From Rhodococcoides corynebacterioides NBRC 14404 (GTDB lineage Bacteria; Actinomycetota; Actinomycetes; Mycobacteriales; Mycobacteriaceae), in the NCBI RefSeq assembly GCF_001894765.1, contig NZ_BCWV01000002.1, positions 62,001 to 126,000 of the forward strand: a stretch of DNA of 64,000 bases, written 5' to 3'. Within the stretch, counting starts at the first letter, position 1; each line of letters begins with the position of its first letter. Shown in pieces: positions 30,053 through 38,052 of the stretch. The translations under genes were made by a program, and so were the position numbers. The notes below the pieces were generated by a model. The model searched no databases. It was not told the origin of the DNA and saw only the letters and a program-made list of their open reading frames with translations.

Positions 30053-31615
30053 TCAGCGCTCGCCGGCATCGTCGCGTTGGCCGGCGGGGATTGCCCGCAT
30101 GATCAGCCACGCGGCGCCGCCGGCCACGACCATCAGGCATGCCGCGACGGCAGACGTGAGGACCACCCCGCCGGTGAAGGCGTTCGCTGCCGAGTCGAGC
30201 AGTCCGTCGGCCAGGGCGGTCGGCAGTCGGTCCGCCACGGTGCGGGCGCCACCGAGAGTCTCACTCGCCGCGGACGTGTCCAGCCCGGCGCTGTCGGGCG
30301 TGACGACGTCGGCGCGGTACTTCGCCAACAGGATCGCGCCGAGTACCGATGTGCCGGTGACGGCGCCGATCTCGTAGGCCGTCTCCGAGATCGCGGCCGC
30401 TGCACCGGCCTTCTCCGGAGGAGCCGTCGACAGGATCATGTCGTTGGAAATGGTCTCGGCCACTCCGATACCTCCACCGAGGACAGCGAACGCGATCACG
30501 AAGGGCCACACCGCTGTCGGCTCGGCGAACACCGCGATCGTTCCGTACCCGAGCGCCGCCAGGGTCATTCCTGCGGAGATGATCACCGCCGGCCGCAGTA
30601 CCCGCGCCAGGAGCACCGCCAAGAGACCGGCGGCGATCATCGCCAGGATGCCCGGCACCAGGCGAAGCCCTGCCTGCATGGGGCCCAGCCCGACGACGAG
30701 CTGGAGGTGTTGCGAAACGAAGTACAGGAATCCGACGAGCGCGAAGATCGAGAGCAGGTTGACCACCACGGCGCCGGCGAACGCGGGCACGGTGAACAGG
30801 CGGACGTCGAACATGGGGTCGGGCCGTCGGAGCTGACGGCGGACGAACAGCCACACGGCCAGCGCGCCGATCACTGCGGGCACGGCGGTTCCCGACCAAC
30901 TTCCGCCGTTCGCCGAGTCCTTGATCGCGTACACGATCGGGGTCAGCGCGAGCAGGGACAGGGCGATGCTGACCGCGTCGACACGTGCGGGGTGCGGATC
31001 CTTGGATTCGGGCACCAGAGCGGGTGCGAGCAGCAACAGGGGAACGAGAAGGGGGACCGCGAACAGGAACACCGAGCCCCACCAGAAGTGCTCCAGCAGA
31101 AACCCGCCGACGACCGGTCCCATGGCGGCTCCCGCACCGATGGAGGCGGACCAGATCGCGATGGCCAGGCGGCGCTCGGATCGATCGGTGAACAGATTGC
31201 GCAGCAGAGACAGGGTCGCGGGCATCAAGGTGGCACCGAACAGGCCGAGGCCGACGCGTGCTGCGATCAGCATCTCGGCGGACTGGGAGTAGGCCGCGAC
31301 GACGGATACGGCGGCGAAGCCGGTCGCGCCGACGAGAAGCAGTCGTCGCCGTCCGATGCGATCGCCCAGGCTCCCCATCGCGACGAGGAGCCCTGCCAGA
31401 ACCAGCGGGTAGGCATCGATGATCCAGAGTTGTTGCGTCCCAGTAGGTTGCAGCGATTCTGCAATCGACGGCAGGGCAAAGGACAGCACCGTGTTGTCGA
31501 TGGCGATGATCAGCACGGGAAGCATCAGGACGGCGAGTGCGGACCATTCGCGCGGTCCGGCTGTTCTGCCCCGGGGTTGCCGGGTCTCGGTCGGGGGATG
31601 GGTGAGTTCTGACAT
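30053..31615 (-). CDS. MFS drug exporter, 14-TM DHA2 type
   Basis: A 520-residue transporter with about 14 hydrophobic segments. The proton-antiporter landmarks are visible: WIIDAYPLVLAGLLVAMGSLGDRIGRRR (motifs D1/A) and GAAMGPVVGGFLLE (motif C, antiporter). It resembles SmvA/QacA-type exporters of lipophilic cations. The divergent TetR gene at 31708 and the inverted repeat CGTTACTG...CAGTAACG between them suggest repression relieved by an exported compound. Start ATG 31615; the ribosome binding site is GAGGACGGCAC, weak. Confidence 0.9.
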   Translation of the reverse strand: MSELTHPPTETRQPRGRTAGPREWSALAVLMLPVLIIAIDNTVLSFALPSIAESLQPTGTQQLWIIDAYPLVLAGLLVAMGSLGDRIGRRRLLLVGATGFAAVSVVAAYSQSAEMLIAARVGLGLFGATLMPATLSLLRNLFTDRSERRLAIAIWSASIGAGAAMGPVVGGFLLEHFWWGSVFLFAVPLLVPLLLLAPALVPESKDPHPARVDAVSIALSLLALTPIVYAIKDSANGGSWSGTAVPAVIGALAVWLFVRRQLRRPDPMFDVRLFTVPAFAGAVVVNLLSIFALVGFLYFVSQHLQLVVGLGPMQAGLRLVPGILAMIAAGLLAVLLARVLRPAVIISAGMTLAALGYGTIAVFAEPTAVWPFVIAFAVLGGGIGVAETISNDMILSTAPPEKAGAAAAISETAYEIGAVTGTSVLGAILLAKYRADVVTPDSAGLDTSAASETLGGARTVADRLPTALADGLLDSAANAFTGGVVLTSAVAACLMVVAGGAAWLIMRAIPAGQRDDAGER

Positions 31616-31642
31616 GTGCCGTCCTCGGTGAGTGGGTGTGAT

Positions 31643-31674
31643 CGTTACTGTACCGACTGGATGGCGCAGTAACG
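31643..31674. promoter_or_regulatory. TetR operator candidate
   Basis: CGTTACTG at 31643-31650 and its complement CAGTAACG at 31667-31674, separated by 16 bp, lie between the divergent exporter (start 31615) and TetR (start 31708) genes. The dyad would allow the repressor to control both promoters. Confidence 0.6.
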
Positions 31675-31707
31675 AGGCCGACTCGATCCGACCCGTACCA
31701 TCGCCCC

Positions 31708-32247
31708 GTGCCCCCTCCTCCCGTCGCGCGCGAGAAGTCGCTGAACGCCTTCGTCAAACTCGTCCTCGAACAAGGTGAGAAGGCTGCGACCCTCGACGCG
31801 GTCGCGGCGGCGGCCGGCATCTCGAAGGGCGGCCTGATGTACCACTTTCCCAACAAGGAAGCCCTGGTGGACGGACTGATGGGGGTGGTCGAGGAACTGG
31901 CGGCCGAGGACGTCCGACGGATGCGAGCGCACCCAGAGGGCGCTGCGGTCTATCACCTCCGCACCTCGACGTTCCACGACACTCCCGTCGACCGCGCCGT
32001 GGTGGCCACCATGCGCCTCAGTCAAGGGTCGAATGCGGTCGCGCAGCAGACCCTCGCGCGGATCCGGCAATCTTGGCTCGACGTGTTGAACGAGCAGATC
32101 GCCGATCCTGCCGTGGCGGAGGCCGTCCTTCTCATGGGGGACGGCCTCTACTTCGCCGCGGCCTCGACCGGACCGTACGGCCGGCCCCCCGACAACATCG
32201 ACGCGCTCGTCGAGGTCGCGCAGAGGCTCGTCGACGCTCGATTCTGA
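31708..32247 (+). CDS. TetR-family repressor of the adjacent exporter
   Basis: A 179-residue TetR protein. The HTH is TLDAVAAAAGISKGGLMYHFPNKEALVDGL (about residues 28-57). The ligand-binding domain is of ordinary size and resembles TetR_C regulators of QacA-like pumps. GTG 31708 is the start; no strong ribosome binding site precedes it, so it may be translated from a near-leaderless message. Divergent from the 14-TM exporter with a shared dyad, so it is probably its repressor. It converges with the glycosidase gene. Confidence 0.9.
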   Translation: MPPPPVAREKSLNAFVKLVLEQGEKAATLDAVAAAAGISKGGLMYHFPNKEALVDGLMGVVEELAAEDVRRMRAHPEGAAVYHLRTSTFHDTPVDRAVVATMRLSQGSNAVAQQTLARIRQSWLDVLNEQIADPAVAEAVLLMGDGLYFAAASTGPYGRPPDNIDALVEVAQRLVDARF

Positions 32248-32308
32248 CGTGTGGAAAGTGGACGGTCAGCTTTCGACCGAGGAGCCGACAGTCCACGACA
32301 CAGGGCAG

Positions 32309-33217
32309 TCAGGAGCGGCAGCTGTCGAAGACGTAGGCCTCGTCGTCGGGCTTCACGAGGTCGTGATCGCGCAGGATCACCGAGAGCGCAGGGTCCGTGT
32401 CCGCGCACGCCCTGTCGAAGGAGTCACGACCCAGCTCGTCGGTGTACTCGATGTCCAGGACGACGTCGTAGTGCTCGGTGTAGTCGGCGCATTCCTCGAA
32501 CTCGATGCAGGACTCGGTGATCGCGAAGTCGTATCCCGCGCTGCGGAGCTCGCCCGCCCGGTCGGCCGTGTTCTTCTGGGCGATGGCCAGGCCGGCCCGG
32601 TGGGCCGTCGCGGCGAAGAGTCGAGCCAGCGCGAGGTTGTCGTCGACACCGAGCATGTCGTTCGAGCGGGTGTAGGAGTCGAGGTTGTCGATCTCCACCG
32701 CCTCGTAGCCGTCGGTCCTGCATCGCTCGATCCACGGTGCGACGACGGCCGCGAGGGCGGAACGCTTGGCGTCGGTGGAGGTGTCGTACAGGTACTCGTC
32801 CGGCCACCCCGAGTCCACCAGCGGATCGCCGTCGACGCGCAGCACCAGATCGGGATTCGCGGCGGCGAAGGACGCAGACTCCGCGGGTTGGGTCTGGAAG
32901 CCGTTGACGTAGCAGATGTCGTACCCGGCGTCCGCGGGTCTATCGGTGCGGTCGCGGGCGACCACCGTCACGCCGGGCGGCGGGGGATACCCGCCGCCGA
33001 GTTGGTAGTCGAACGGGGAACCGGGGAGCGGGAGAACGACGCCGCCGGTGCCGGCAGCAGCAGCCGAGGTGCTGGTGGTTCCCGTCGCGGTGACGGTGTC
33101 GTCGTCCGGTGCGGTGTCCGCGTCGACTCCGCGGGAACACCCCGAGACCGCGACGAGCATGCAGGCGGAGACGAGAAGGACAGCACGGGAGAAGGGCCGG
33201 AGCACAGCGCCTCGCAT
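32309..33217 (-). CDS. Lipoprotein, GH114-like endo-alpha-1,4-polygalactosaminidase family
   Basis: A 302-residue secreted protein. The N-terminus has a lipoprotein signal (VLLVSACMLVAVSGC, lipid-anchored Cys near residue 27), followed by a Thr/Ser/Ala-rich linker. From residue about 70 the sequence DYQLGGGYPPPPGVTVVARD, DICYVNGFQT, then GYEAVEIDNLDSY and AIAQKNT matches the TIM-barrel family GH114, named after a polygalactosaminidase. The acidic residues in EIDNLD are likely catalytic. The substrate here is unknown (an amino-sugar polymer is a guess). ATG 33217 has a weak ribosome binding site. A 240-bp gap upstream holds nothing I can assign. Confidence 0.8.
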   Translation of the reverse strand: MRGAVLRPFSRAVLLVSACMLVAVSGCSRGVDADTAPDDDTVTATGTTSTSAAAAGTGGVVLPLPGSPFDYQLGGGYPPPPGVTVVARDRTDRPADAGYDICYVNGFQTQPAESASFAAANPDLVLRVDGDPLVDSGWPDEYLYDTSTDAKRSALAAVVAPWIERCRTDGYEAVEIDNLDSYTRSNDMLGVDDNLALARLFAATAHRAGLAIAQKNTADRAGELRSAGYDFAITESCIEFEECADYTEHYDVVLDIEYTDELGRDSFDRACADTDPALSVILRDHDLVKPDDEAYVFDSCRS

Positions 33218-33457
33218 TCGGTTCGGATGCCCCGCCTCGAGCTGCTCTCTGGCGACCGATGCAGACGCGCGGTCTGCTGGACCCTCCGATGACGGTGGGA
33301 GTCTAATCTCGGGTCGCTGCACTCGCGGGTTCCTGCGGCGACCGGCGCCCGCGATGGGACCGCCTGCGATGTCGCCCAGATCGCCGCCGCGTATCGCCGC
33401 AAGTACGGCGTATCGCCTTCGTCGACGCGCCGTGGATGAGATGCGACGGTCGACCGT

Positions 33458-34729
33458 ATGGTCGAGACCGTGAGTGCAGCCGATGTTCTGCGGGGATTGG
33501 ACGACGTGCGGGCCTGGCAGGAGGATCTCTACCGTGACCTGCACGCCCACCCCGAACTGTCGGGCCGGGAGACCAGGACAGCGGGCCTCGTGGCGGACCG
33601 ACTCCGCCGCGACGGCCTCGAGGTCACCGAGAACATCGGCGGCACCGGACTGATCGGGGTTCTGCGCAACGGTGACGGCCCGACCGTGCTCCTGCGCGCG
33701 GACATGGACGCGCTTCCGGTCCGGGAGGCCACCGGGTTGGACTACGCCAGTTCCGTCACGACGACCGACGACGACGGTGAGTCCGTGCCGGTGATGCACG
33801 CCTGCGGTCACGACGTCCACGTCGCCTGTCTGCTGGGTGCGGCGGCGCTGTTCTCGGCCGAGCGGGACGCGTGGAGCGGAACCGTGGTCGCCGTGTTTCA
33901 GCCGGCCGAGGAGACCGCCGTCGGTGCGAAGAGCATGGTCGACGGCGGACTGCGGGAGCTGCTTCCGCCGGTGGACGTGGCGCTCGCGCAGCACGTCCTT
34001 CCTGCGCCGGCGGGACGGCTGGGCACCCGTCGGGGAGCGGTGCTCTCAGCTGCCGACAGTATGCGCATCACGGTGTACGGCCGCGGGTCCCACGGCTCCA
34101 TGCCGCAGGCCGCTGTCGATCCCGTCGTGCTCGCGGCGATGATCGTGATCAGGCTGCAGACCATCGTGTCGCGCGAGATCGCACCGACCGAGACGGCGGT
34201 GGTCACCGTCGGGAGCGTGCGGGCGGGGTCGAAGAGCAACGTCATCAGCGATCACGCCGTGTTGGAGCTGAACATCCGTACGTACACCGACGCAGTGCGC
34301 AGCGCCGTGCTGTCCGCCATCGAGCGGATCGTGGTCGCGGAATGCGAAGCGTCGGGATCGCCGCGTCGGCCGGACTTCGAGCTGTTCGACTCGTTTCCCC
34401 TCACCGAGAACGACGACGCGACGACGGACCGCGTCGCGGCGGCGTTCGCGGACCATTTCGGTGACGCTGTGGTCGAGATGGCGCCGCAGTCCGCCAGTGA
34501 GGATTTCAGCGACATCCCGGTCGCGCTCGGTGTGCCGTACACCTACTGGGGACTCGGGGGCATCGACGCCGACCTCTACCAGTCCGCCGTGGAGAAAGGG
34601 ACCGTCGGATCGGACATCCCTGTCAATCACGCCGCGAACTTCGCGCCGGTGATCCAGCCGACGCTGGACACGGGTACGGCTGCACTCGTGGTCGCCGGTC
34701 TGGCGTGGCTCGGCGACGCCGACAGGTAG
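33458..34729 (+). CDS. M20-family amidohydrolase/peptidase
   Basis: A 423-residue metal hydrolase of the IAA-amino-acid hydrolase/hippuricase type. The metal-site motifs are seen: LHAHPELSGRE, RADMDALPV, MHACGHDVH, PAEET and the late NHAANFAP. A dimerisation/lid domain lies at about 195-300. It removes an acyl group from an amino acid or dipeptide in the cytoplasm. The start could be ATG 33458 or a GTG four codons later. It stands alone on its strand, divergent from the glycosidase lipoprotein gene, with no linked regulator. Confidence 0.9.
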   Translation: MVETVSAADVLRGLDDVRAWQEDLYRDLHAHPELSGRETRTAGLVADRLRRDGLEVTENIGGTGLIGVLRNGDGPTVLLRADMDALPVREATGLDYASSVTTTDDDGESVPVMHACGHDVHVACLLGAAALFSAERDAWSGTVVAVFQPAEETAVGAKSMVDGGLRELLPPVDVALAQHVLPAPAGRLGTRRGAVLSAADSMRITVYGRGSHGSMPQAAVDPVVLAAMIVIRLQTIVSREIAPTETAVVTVGSVRAGSKSNVISDHAVLELNIRTYTDAVRSAVLSAIERIVVAECEASGSPRRPDFELFDSFPLTENDDATTDRVAAAFADHFGDAVVEMAPQSASEDFSDIPVALGVPYTYWGLGGIDADLYQSAVEKGTVGSDIPVNHAANFAPVIQPTLDTGTAALVVAGLAWLGDADR

Positions 34730-34826
34730 GCGTTCGAGACGAGAACCCTTCCCGTGACGCCGTTTCGGCTCCGTCGACGATGGGTTCGAGGCCGGGGTCG
34801 GCGCCGCGGACGGTGGTCGACTACAC

Positions 34827-35027
34827 CTACGTGGATTCGGCGTCGTCGAAGACGGCCTCGATGGGGCACTCGAAGACGCGAGCCAGACGGAACGCCAAGG
34901 GAAGGGAGGGGTCGAAGCGCCCGCGCTCGATGGAGATGACGGTCTGGCGCGAGACGCCGAGTACGTCGGCCAACTGCTGCTGCGACCAGGTGCGCTCTCG
35001 CCGTAGTTCGGGCAGGCGGTTCCGCAC
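34827..35027 (-). CDS. Small XRE/Cro-type HTH regulator, copy 2
   Basis: A 66-residue HTH protein. Over the shared 63 residues it differs from the copy at 28640 by about two conservative changes (RERTWSQ for RERAWSQ; EAVFD for EAIFD), and the end is shorter. The recognition helix is identical, so both copies should bind the same operators and could cross-regulate. It starts 6 bp after the membrane-protein gene, as in copy 1. Confidence 0.9.
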   Translation of the reverse strand: MRNRLPELRRERTWSQQQLADVLGVSRQTVISIERGRFDPSLPLAFRLARVFECPIEAVFDDAEST

Positions 35028-35033
35028 TCCGCG

Positions 35034-35525
35034 TCAGCCTCGCCGCTGCAGAACGACGTACCGCAGGCCGAACGAGCCCATGGCCAGGGCCACCACCGAC
35101 GCGAGTGCCACGGCGGTGGGCATCTCGAATCCGGTCAGCGCCACCACCGTCGTCGCCGTACCGGTCACGAGCAGGACGTCCCTGAACGCACCGCTCGCCG
35201 CGCGGTCGTGCCAGACGCTCTCGATCGAGCGCTCGGGATCGCGCGGAGCGCCGTCGAGCGTGTTCCGGTCGACCGTCAGCACCCAGGCCAGGGCGGCCGC
35301 GGCCCACCCGAAGGCGAATGCCGTCGCGAGCCCTCCGACGACCGCAGGAGTGCCGACGGTGCCGGTGGCCACGACGACAGTCGCGACGACCACCGCCACG
35401 ACGACGCCGATCGGAATCGCGACCAGCAGGGCGGACACGTTCTTCGTGCCGACAGTCGTTCGGCCCCAACGGCTTCGCGAGACGTCGGCGGTGGACGTCG
35501 CGTCGGTTCCCGGATCGTTGTCCAC
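35034..35525 (-). CDS. Four-TM membrane protein of an HTH pair, copy 2
   Basis: A 163-residue protein, paralogue of the one at 28853. The loop DRNTLDGAPRDPERSIESVWHDRAA is identical; the TM helices and the N-terminus (DNDPGTDATSTADVSRSRWGRTTVG) differ at scattered positions. Unequal conservation suggests selection on the loop. First gene of the second operon, with paired palindromes at 35545-35598 just upstream. Function unknown. Confidence 0.8.
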   Translation of the reverse strand: MDNDPGTDATSTADVSRSRWGRTTVGTKNVSALLVAIPIGVVVAVVVATVVVATGTVGTPAVVGGLATAFAFGWAAAALAWVLTVDRNTLDGAPRDPERSIESVWHDRAASGAFRDVLLVTGTATTVVALTGFEMPTAVALASVVALAMGSFGLRYVVLQRRG

Positions 35526-35544
35526 GGCGGCACTCCTCGCTCGG

Positions 35545-35598
35545 TGTCAAGTGTGCTTGACGCTGGCCGTCAGTGTTGCATGTCAAGCGTGCTTGACA
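35545..35598. promoter_or_regulatory. Paired palindromic operator, copy 2
   Basis: TGTCAAGTGTGCTTGACG at 35545-35562 (16 of 18 matches to the perfect site) and the perfect palindrome TGTCAAGCGTGCTTGACA at 35581-35598, again 36 bp apart. It lies 20 bp upstream of the membrane-protein start at 35525. Confidence 0.72.
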
Positions 35599-35620
35599 CA
35601 AGGTCGTTCGGCGACCGGAA

Positions 35621-36265
35621 TCATCCGGAACGCGGGGTCGATCCGTCGGCCGTGACCGCATCGACCACGGCGATGGCGTCGGTCGCGCCCAGCCCGGCGA
35701 TGACCAGGGCCACGACGGCGACATCGCGCGCCGGGTCGGCCGAGTTCCCGGCGTCCGCGTCGGCGAGCAGCCCGAGCGTCGCCCCGTCGGTCAACGACAC
35801 GATGGTGCTGGGCGGCAGGTAGGCCGGGAACACCCCCGACCGTTGCCCGGCCTCGACGAGAGCGAGCGACAGGTCGCGGCCGGGAGCCAACAGTTCCAGC
35901 ACGCGATCGTCGCCCAGTTCCTGGCGCCCGATGCCGAGCAGTGCCCGGTAGCGGCCCGCGACGGGCCAGGTGATCATCGCGAGAGCCGCGACCGCGCGGT
36001 CAGGTTCCGCGGGCAGCGCCGCACGGGGAGGAATGATCGCGGTCAGGTCCGCGGCGGCCGATTCTGCGATGCCCACGATCAGATCGTGCCGGGTCGGGAA
36101 GTGGCCGTAGATGGTGCGCCGAGCTATTCCTCCCGCGGCCGCGATGTCCGCGATGCTCGCGTCCGGCTGACGCCCGAGGACGTCGATGGCCGTGTCGATC
36201 ACGATCTGCCGTTTCGACGTGGATCCGCGCCTGGCGGTGCCCGCGGTGGAGTTGTCCGTCACCAC
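35621..36265 (-). CDS. TetR-family repressor
   Basis: A 214-residue TetR protein. The HTH region is ASIADIAAAGGIARRTIYGHFPTRHDLIVG (about residues 36-65). It is divergent from a 14-TM exporter gene, with two identical TTGCACA-type palindromes in the 80 bp between them. By position it represses the exporter and itself. The stop is only 22 bp from the operator of the second HTH-pair operon. The ligand is unknown. Confidence 0.9.
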   Translation of the reverse strand: MVTDNSTAGTARRGSTSKRQIVIDTAIDVLGRQPDASIADIAAAGGIARRTIYGHFPTRHDLIVGIAESAAADLTAIIPPRAALPAEPDRAVAALAMITWPVAGRYRALLGIGRQELGDDRVLELLAPGRDLSLALVEAGQRSGVFPAYLPPSTIVSLTDGATLGLLADADAGNSADPARDVAVVALVIAGLGATDAIAVVDAVTADGSTPRSG

Positions 36266-36279
36266 CTGATCATCCCTAC

Positions 36280-36324
36280 TTGCACACTGTTGTGCAACCG
36301 TCTAACTTGCACACTGTTGTGCAA
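36280..36324. promoter_or_regulatory. Two identical tandem TetR operators
   Basis: TTGCACACTGTTGTGCAA occurs at 36280-36297 and again at 36307-36324, each with seven-base arms TTGCACA/TGTGCAA around CTGT. The centres are 27 bp apart, between the TetR start (36265) and the exporter start (36346). Two dimers could bind side by side. Confidence 0.82.
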
Positions 36325-36345
36325 GTCAATGCGGAGGGAGCGCCG

Positions 36346-37983
36346 ATGTCCACGAATGCGGAAGTCACGAGGGAGGGCCGGGCGGTCGATCCACGCCGGT
36401 GGTGGGGCCTGGGGGTGCTGTGCGTCAGCCTGCTGGTGGTGGTCATGGCCAACACGTCGTTGATCGTCGCTCTGCCGTCGATGACGCGTGATCTCGGGCT
36501 GAGCAGCAGCGGTATGCAATGGGTCGTCGACGCGTACACCGTGCCCTGTGCTGCGTTGATGCTGCTCTGCGGAGCAATCGGCGATCGCGTCGGCCGCCGC
36601 CACGCCCTCGTCGGCGGGCTGACCCTGTTCGGAGCCGGGGCGATCGTCGGTGCCGTCGCCGACACCACCGCAGGTGTCGTCGCGGCCCGTCTGGTCATGG
36701 GTGTCGGCGCGGCCGTCATCATGCCGGCGACCCTCGCTCTGCTGGTGGCGATCTTCCCGCGGCACGAACGCGCACGGGCGATCTCGCTCTGGGCGGCGAC
36801 GTCCGGACTGGCGATCGCCGTGGGTCCGTTGCTGTCCGGCGCGCTGCTCGAGGTCACCGAGTGGGGGAGCACCTTCCTGGTGAACGTGCCGATCGTGGTG
36901 GTCGCCGTCCTCGCCGCCTTGTGGCTGCTGCCCGTCAGCCGGTCCACCGCCCGGTCCCCGATCGACTGGGTGGGCGGTGCACTGTCCGTGATCACCGTCG
37001 GCTCGCTCGTCTACGCCGTGATCGACGGATTCCATTCCGGCTGGGCAGGATCGCCGACCGTTCTGTCGATCGTGGCGGTGGCCGCGGCGATCGCGTTCGT
37101 CGTCTGGGAACGTCGGCACCCTGCGCCCCTGCTGAACATCCGGCGCATCACCGACAGAACCGTCGGTGGCGCGACACTGGCCGTGCTGATGCTGTTCCTC
37201 GCGGCGTTCGGTGTCATCTACTTCGTCGCGCAGCACTTCCAGTCGGTGTTCGGGTACGGCGCGCTCGAGACCGGGCTTCGACTGCTTCCGCTGGCGTTCG
37301 CGGTCATGATCGGTTCGGTCGTCAGTAGCCCCCTGGCGACGCGAGTCGGGCTTCGCGTCGTGATTCCGGCCGGCATGGCGCTGGCAGCGATCGGTGCGTT
37401 CGTGCTGACCACCGTGGACGCGGGGTCGGAGTACGACCACTTCCTCGTCGCCTTGGTGGCGATGGGTCTGGGCATGGGCCTGGCGGACCCGCCGGCGACG
37501 GACGCCATCATGGGCGGCTTCGGCGAGTCCGAGCTCGGCGCGGCCGGTGGTGTGACCGACACGTCGATCGAACTGGGTGGGTCGCTCGGCATCGCCGTGA
37601 TCGGCTCGGTCCTCGCCGCGGAATACCGGAATGGTATGTCCGACAGAGTCACCGCGGTCGCCGACGGGGTCTCGGGGCAGCCGCCCGAGGTCACCGCCGC
37701 CATCGCCGAGGCGACGTCGATGGCGTCCGAATCGGTGGGCGCCGGATCCGCCGTCGCGACGGACGTGGCGGCGACCTCCCCGGCACTGGCCGACGATCTG
37801 CGGGTTGCCGTCGTCGACTCGTTCGCCGCGGCGGTCGGCACCGCGAGCGCCGTGGCGGGCGCCGTCCTGATCGTCGGCTGCGTCGCTGTCGCGCTGGTGA
37901 TCCCGGCCCGCCGGCGGCCACCGACGTCGGCGCCCGACCCGACGGAGACCGCGACCGCACCGGTACGCAGCCCGAGTCGGTAG
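36346..37983 (+). CDS. MFS drug exporter, 14-TM DHA2 type
   Basis: About 545 residues with some 14 membrane segments. WVVDAYTVPCAALMLLCGAIGDRVGRR (motifs D1/A) and the GLAIAVGPLLSGALLE motif C mark a proton-coupled antiporter of the EmrB/QacA group. A large Ser/Ala-rich loop precedes the last helix, as in actinobacterial members. ATG 36346 follows GGAGGGAG. The two tandem operators immediately upstream indicate control by the divergent TetR protein. Substrate unknown. Confidence 0.92.
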   Translation: MSTNAEVTREGRAVDPRRWWGLGVLCVSLLVVVMANTSLIVALPSMTRDLGLSSSGMQWVVDAYTVPCAALMLLCGAIGDRVGRRHALVGGLTLFGAGAIVGAVADTTAGVVAARLVMGVGAAVIMPATLALLVAIFPRHERARAISLWAATSGLAIAVGPLLSGALLEVTEWGSTFLVNVPIVVVAVLAALWLLPVSRSTARSPIDWVGGALSVITVGSLVYAVIDGFHSGWAGSPTVLSIVAVAAAIAFVVWERRHPAPLLNIRRITDRTVGGATLAVLMLFLAAFGVIYFVAQHFQSVFGYGALETGLRLLPLAFAVMIGSVVSSPLATRVGLRVVIPAGMALAAIGAFVLTTVDAGSEYDHFLVALVAMGLGMGLADPPATDAIMGGFGESELGAAGGVTDTSIELGGSLGIAVIGSVLAAEYRNGMSDRVTAVADGVSGQPPEVTAAIAEATSMASESVGAGSAVATDVAATSPALADDLRVAVVDSFAAAVGTASAVAGAVLIVGCVAVALVIPARRRPPTSAPDPTETATAPVRSPSR

Positions 37984-37988
37984 TCGGT

Positions 37989-38042
37989 GGTCGAGTGCCG
38001 GAGCGGCGCGGCGTTCGTGCCGGGTCGCTCCGACACTCGACC
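37989..38042. terminator. Convergent hairpin terminator
   Basis: A 17-bp inverted repeat with one mismatch: GGTCGAGTGCCGGAGCG at 37989-38005 and CGCTCCGACACTCGACC at 38026-38042. It lies between the exporter end (37983) and the end of the minus-strand operon (38053), serving both. Confidence 0.7.
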
Positions 38043-38052
38043 GATCGTGGTG

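Noticed and set aside
29891-31612. Long plus-strand open frame of about 570 codons
   Set aside because: It is the antisense of a clear 14-TM exporter gene; composition is Gln/His/Arg/Asp-rich with no motif, typical of GC-rich antisense shadows.
33218-33457. Possible small gene between the glycosidase and the M20 gene
   Set aside because: No start with a ribosome binding site and no coding periodicity beyond shadows of the neighbouring genes.
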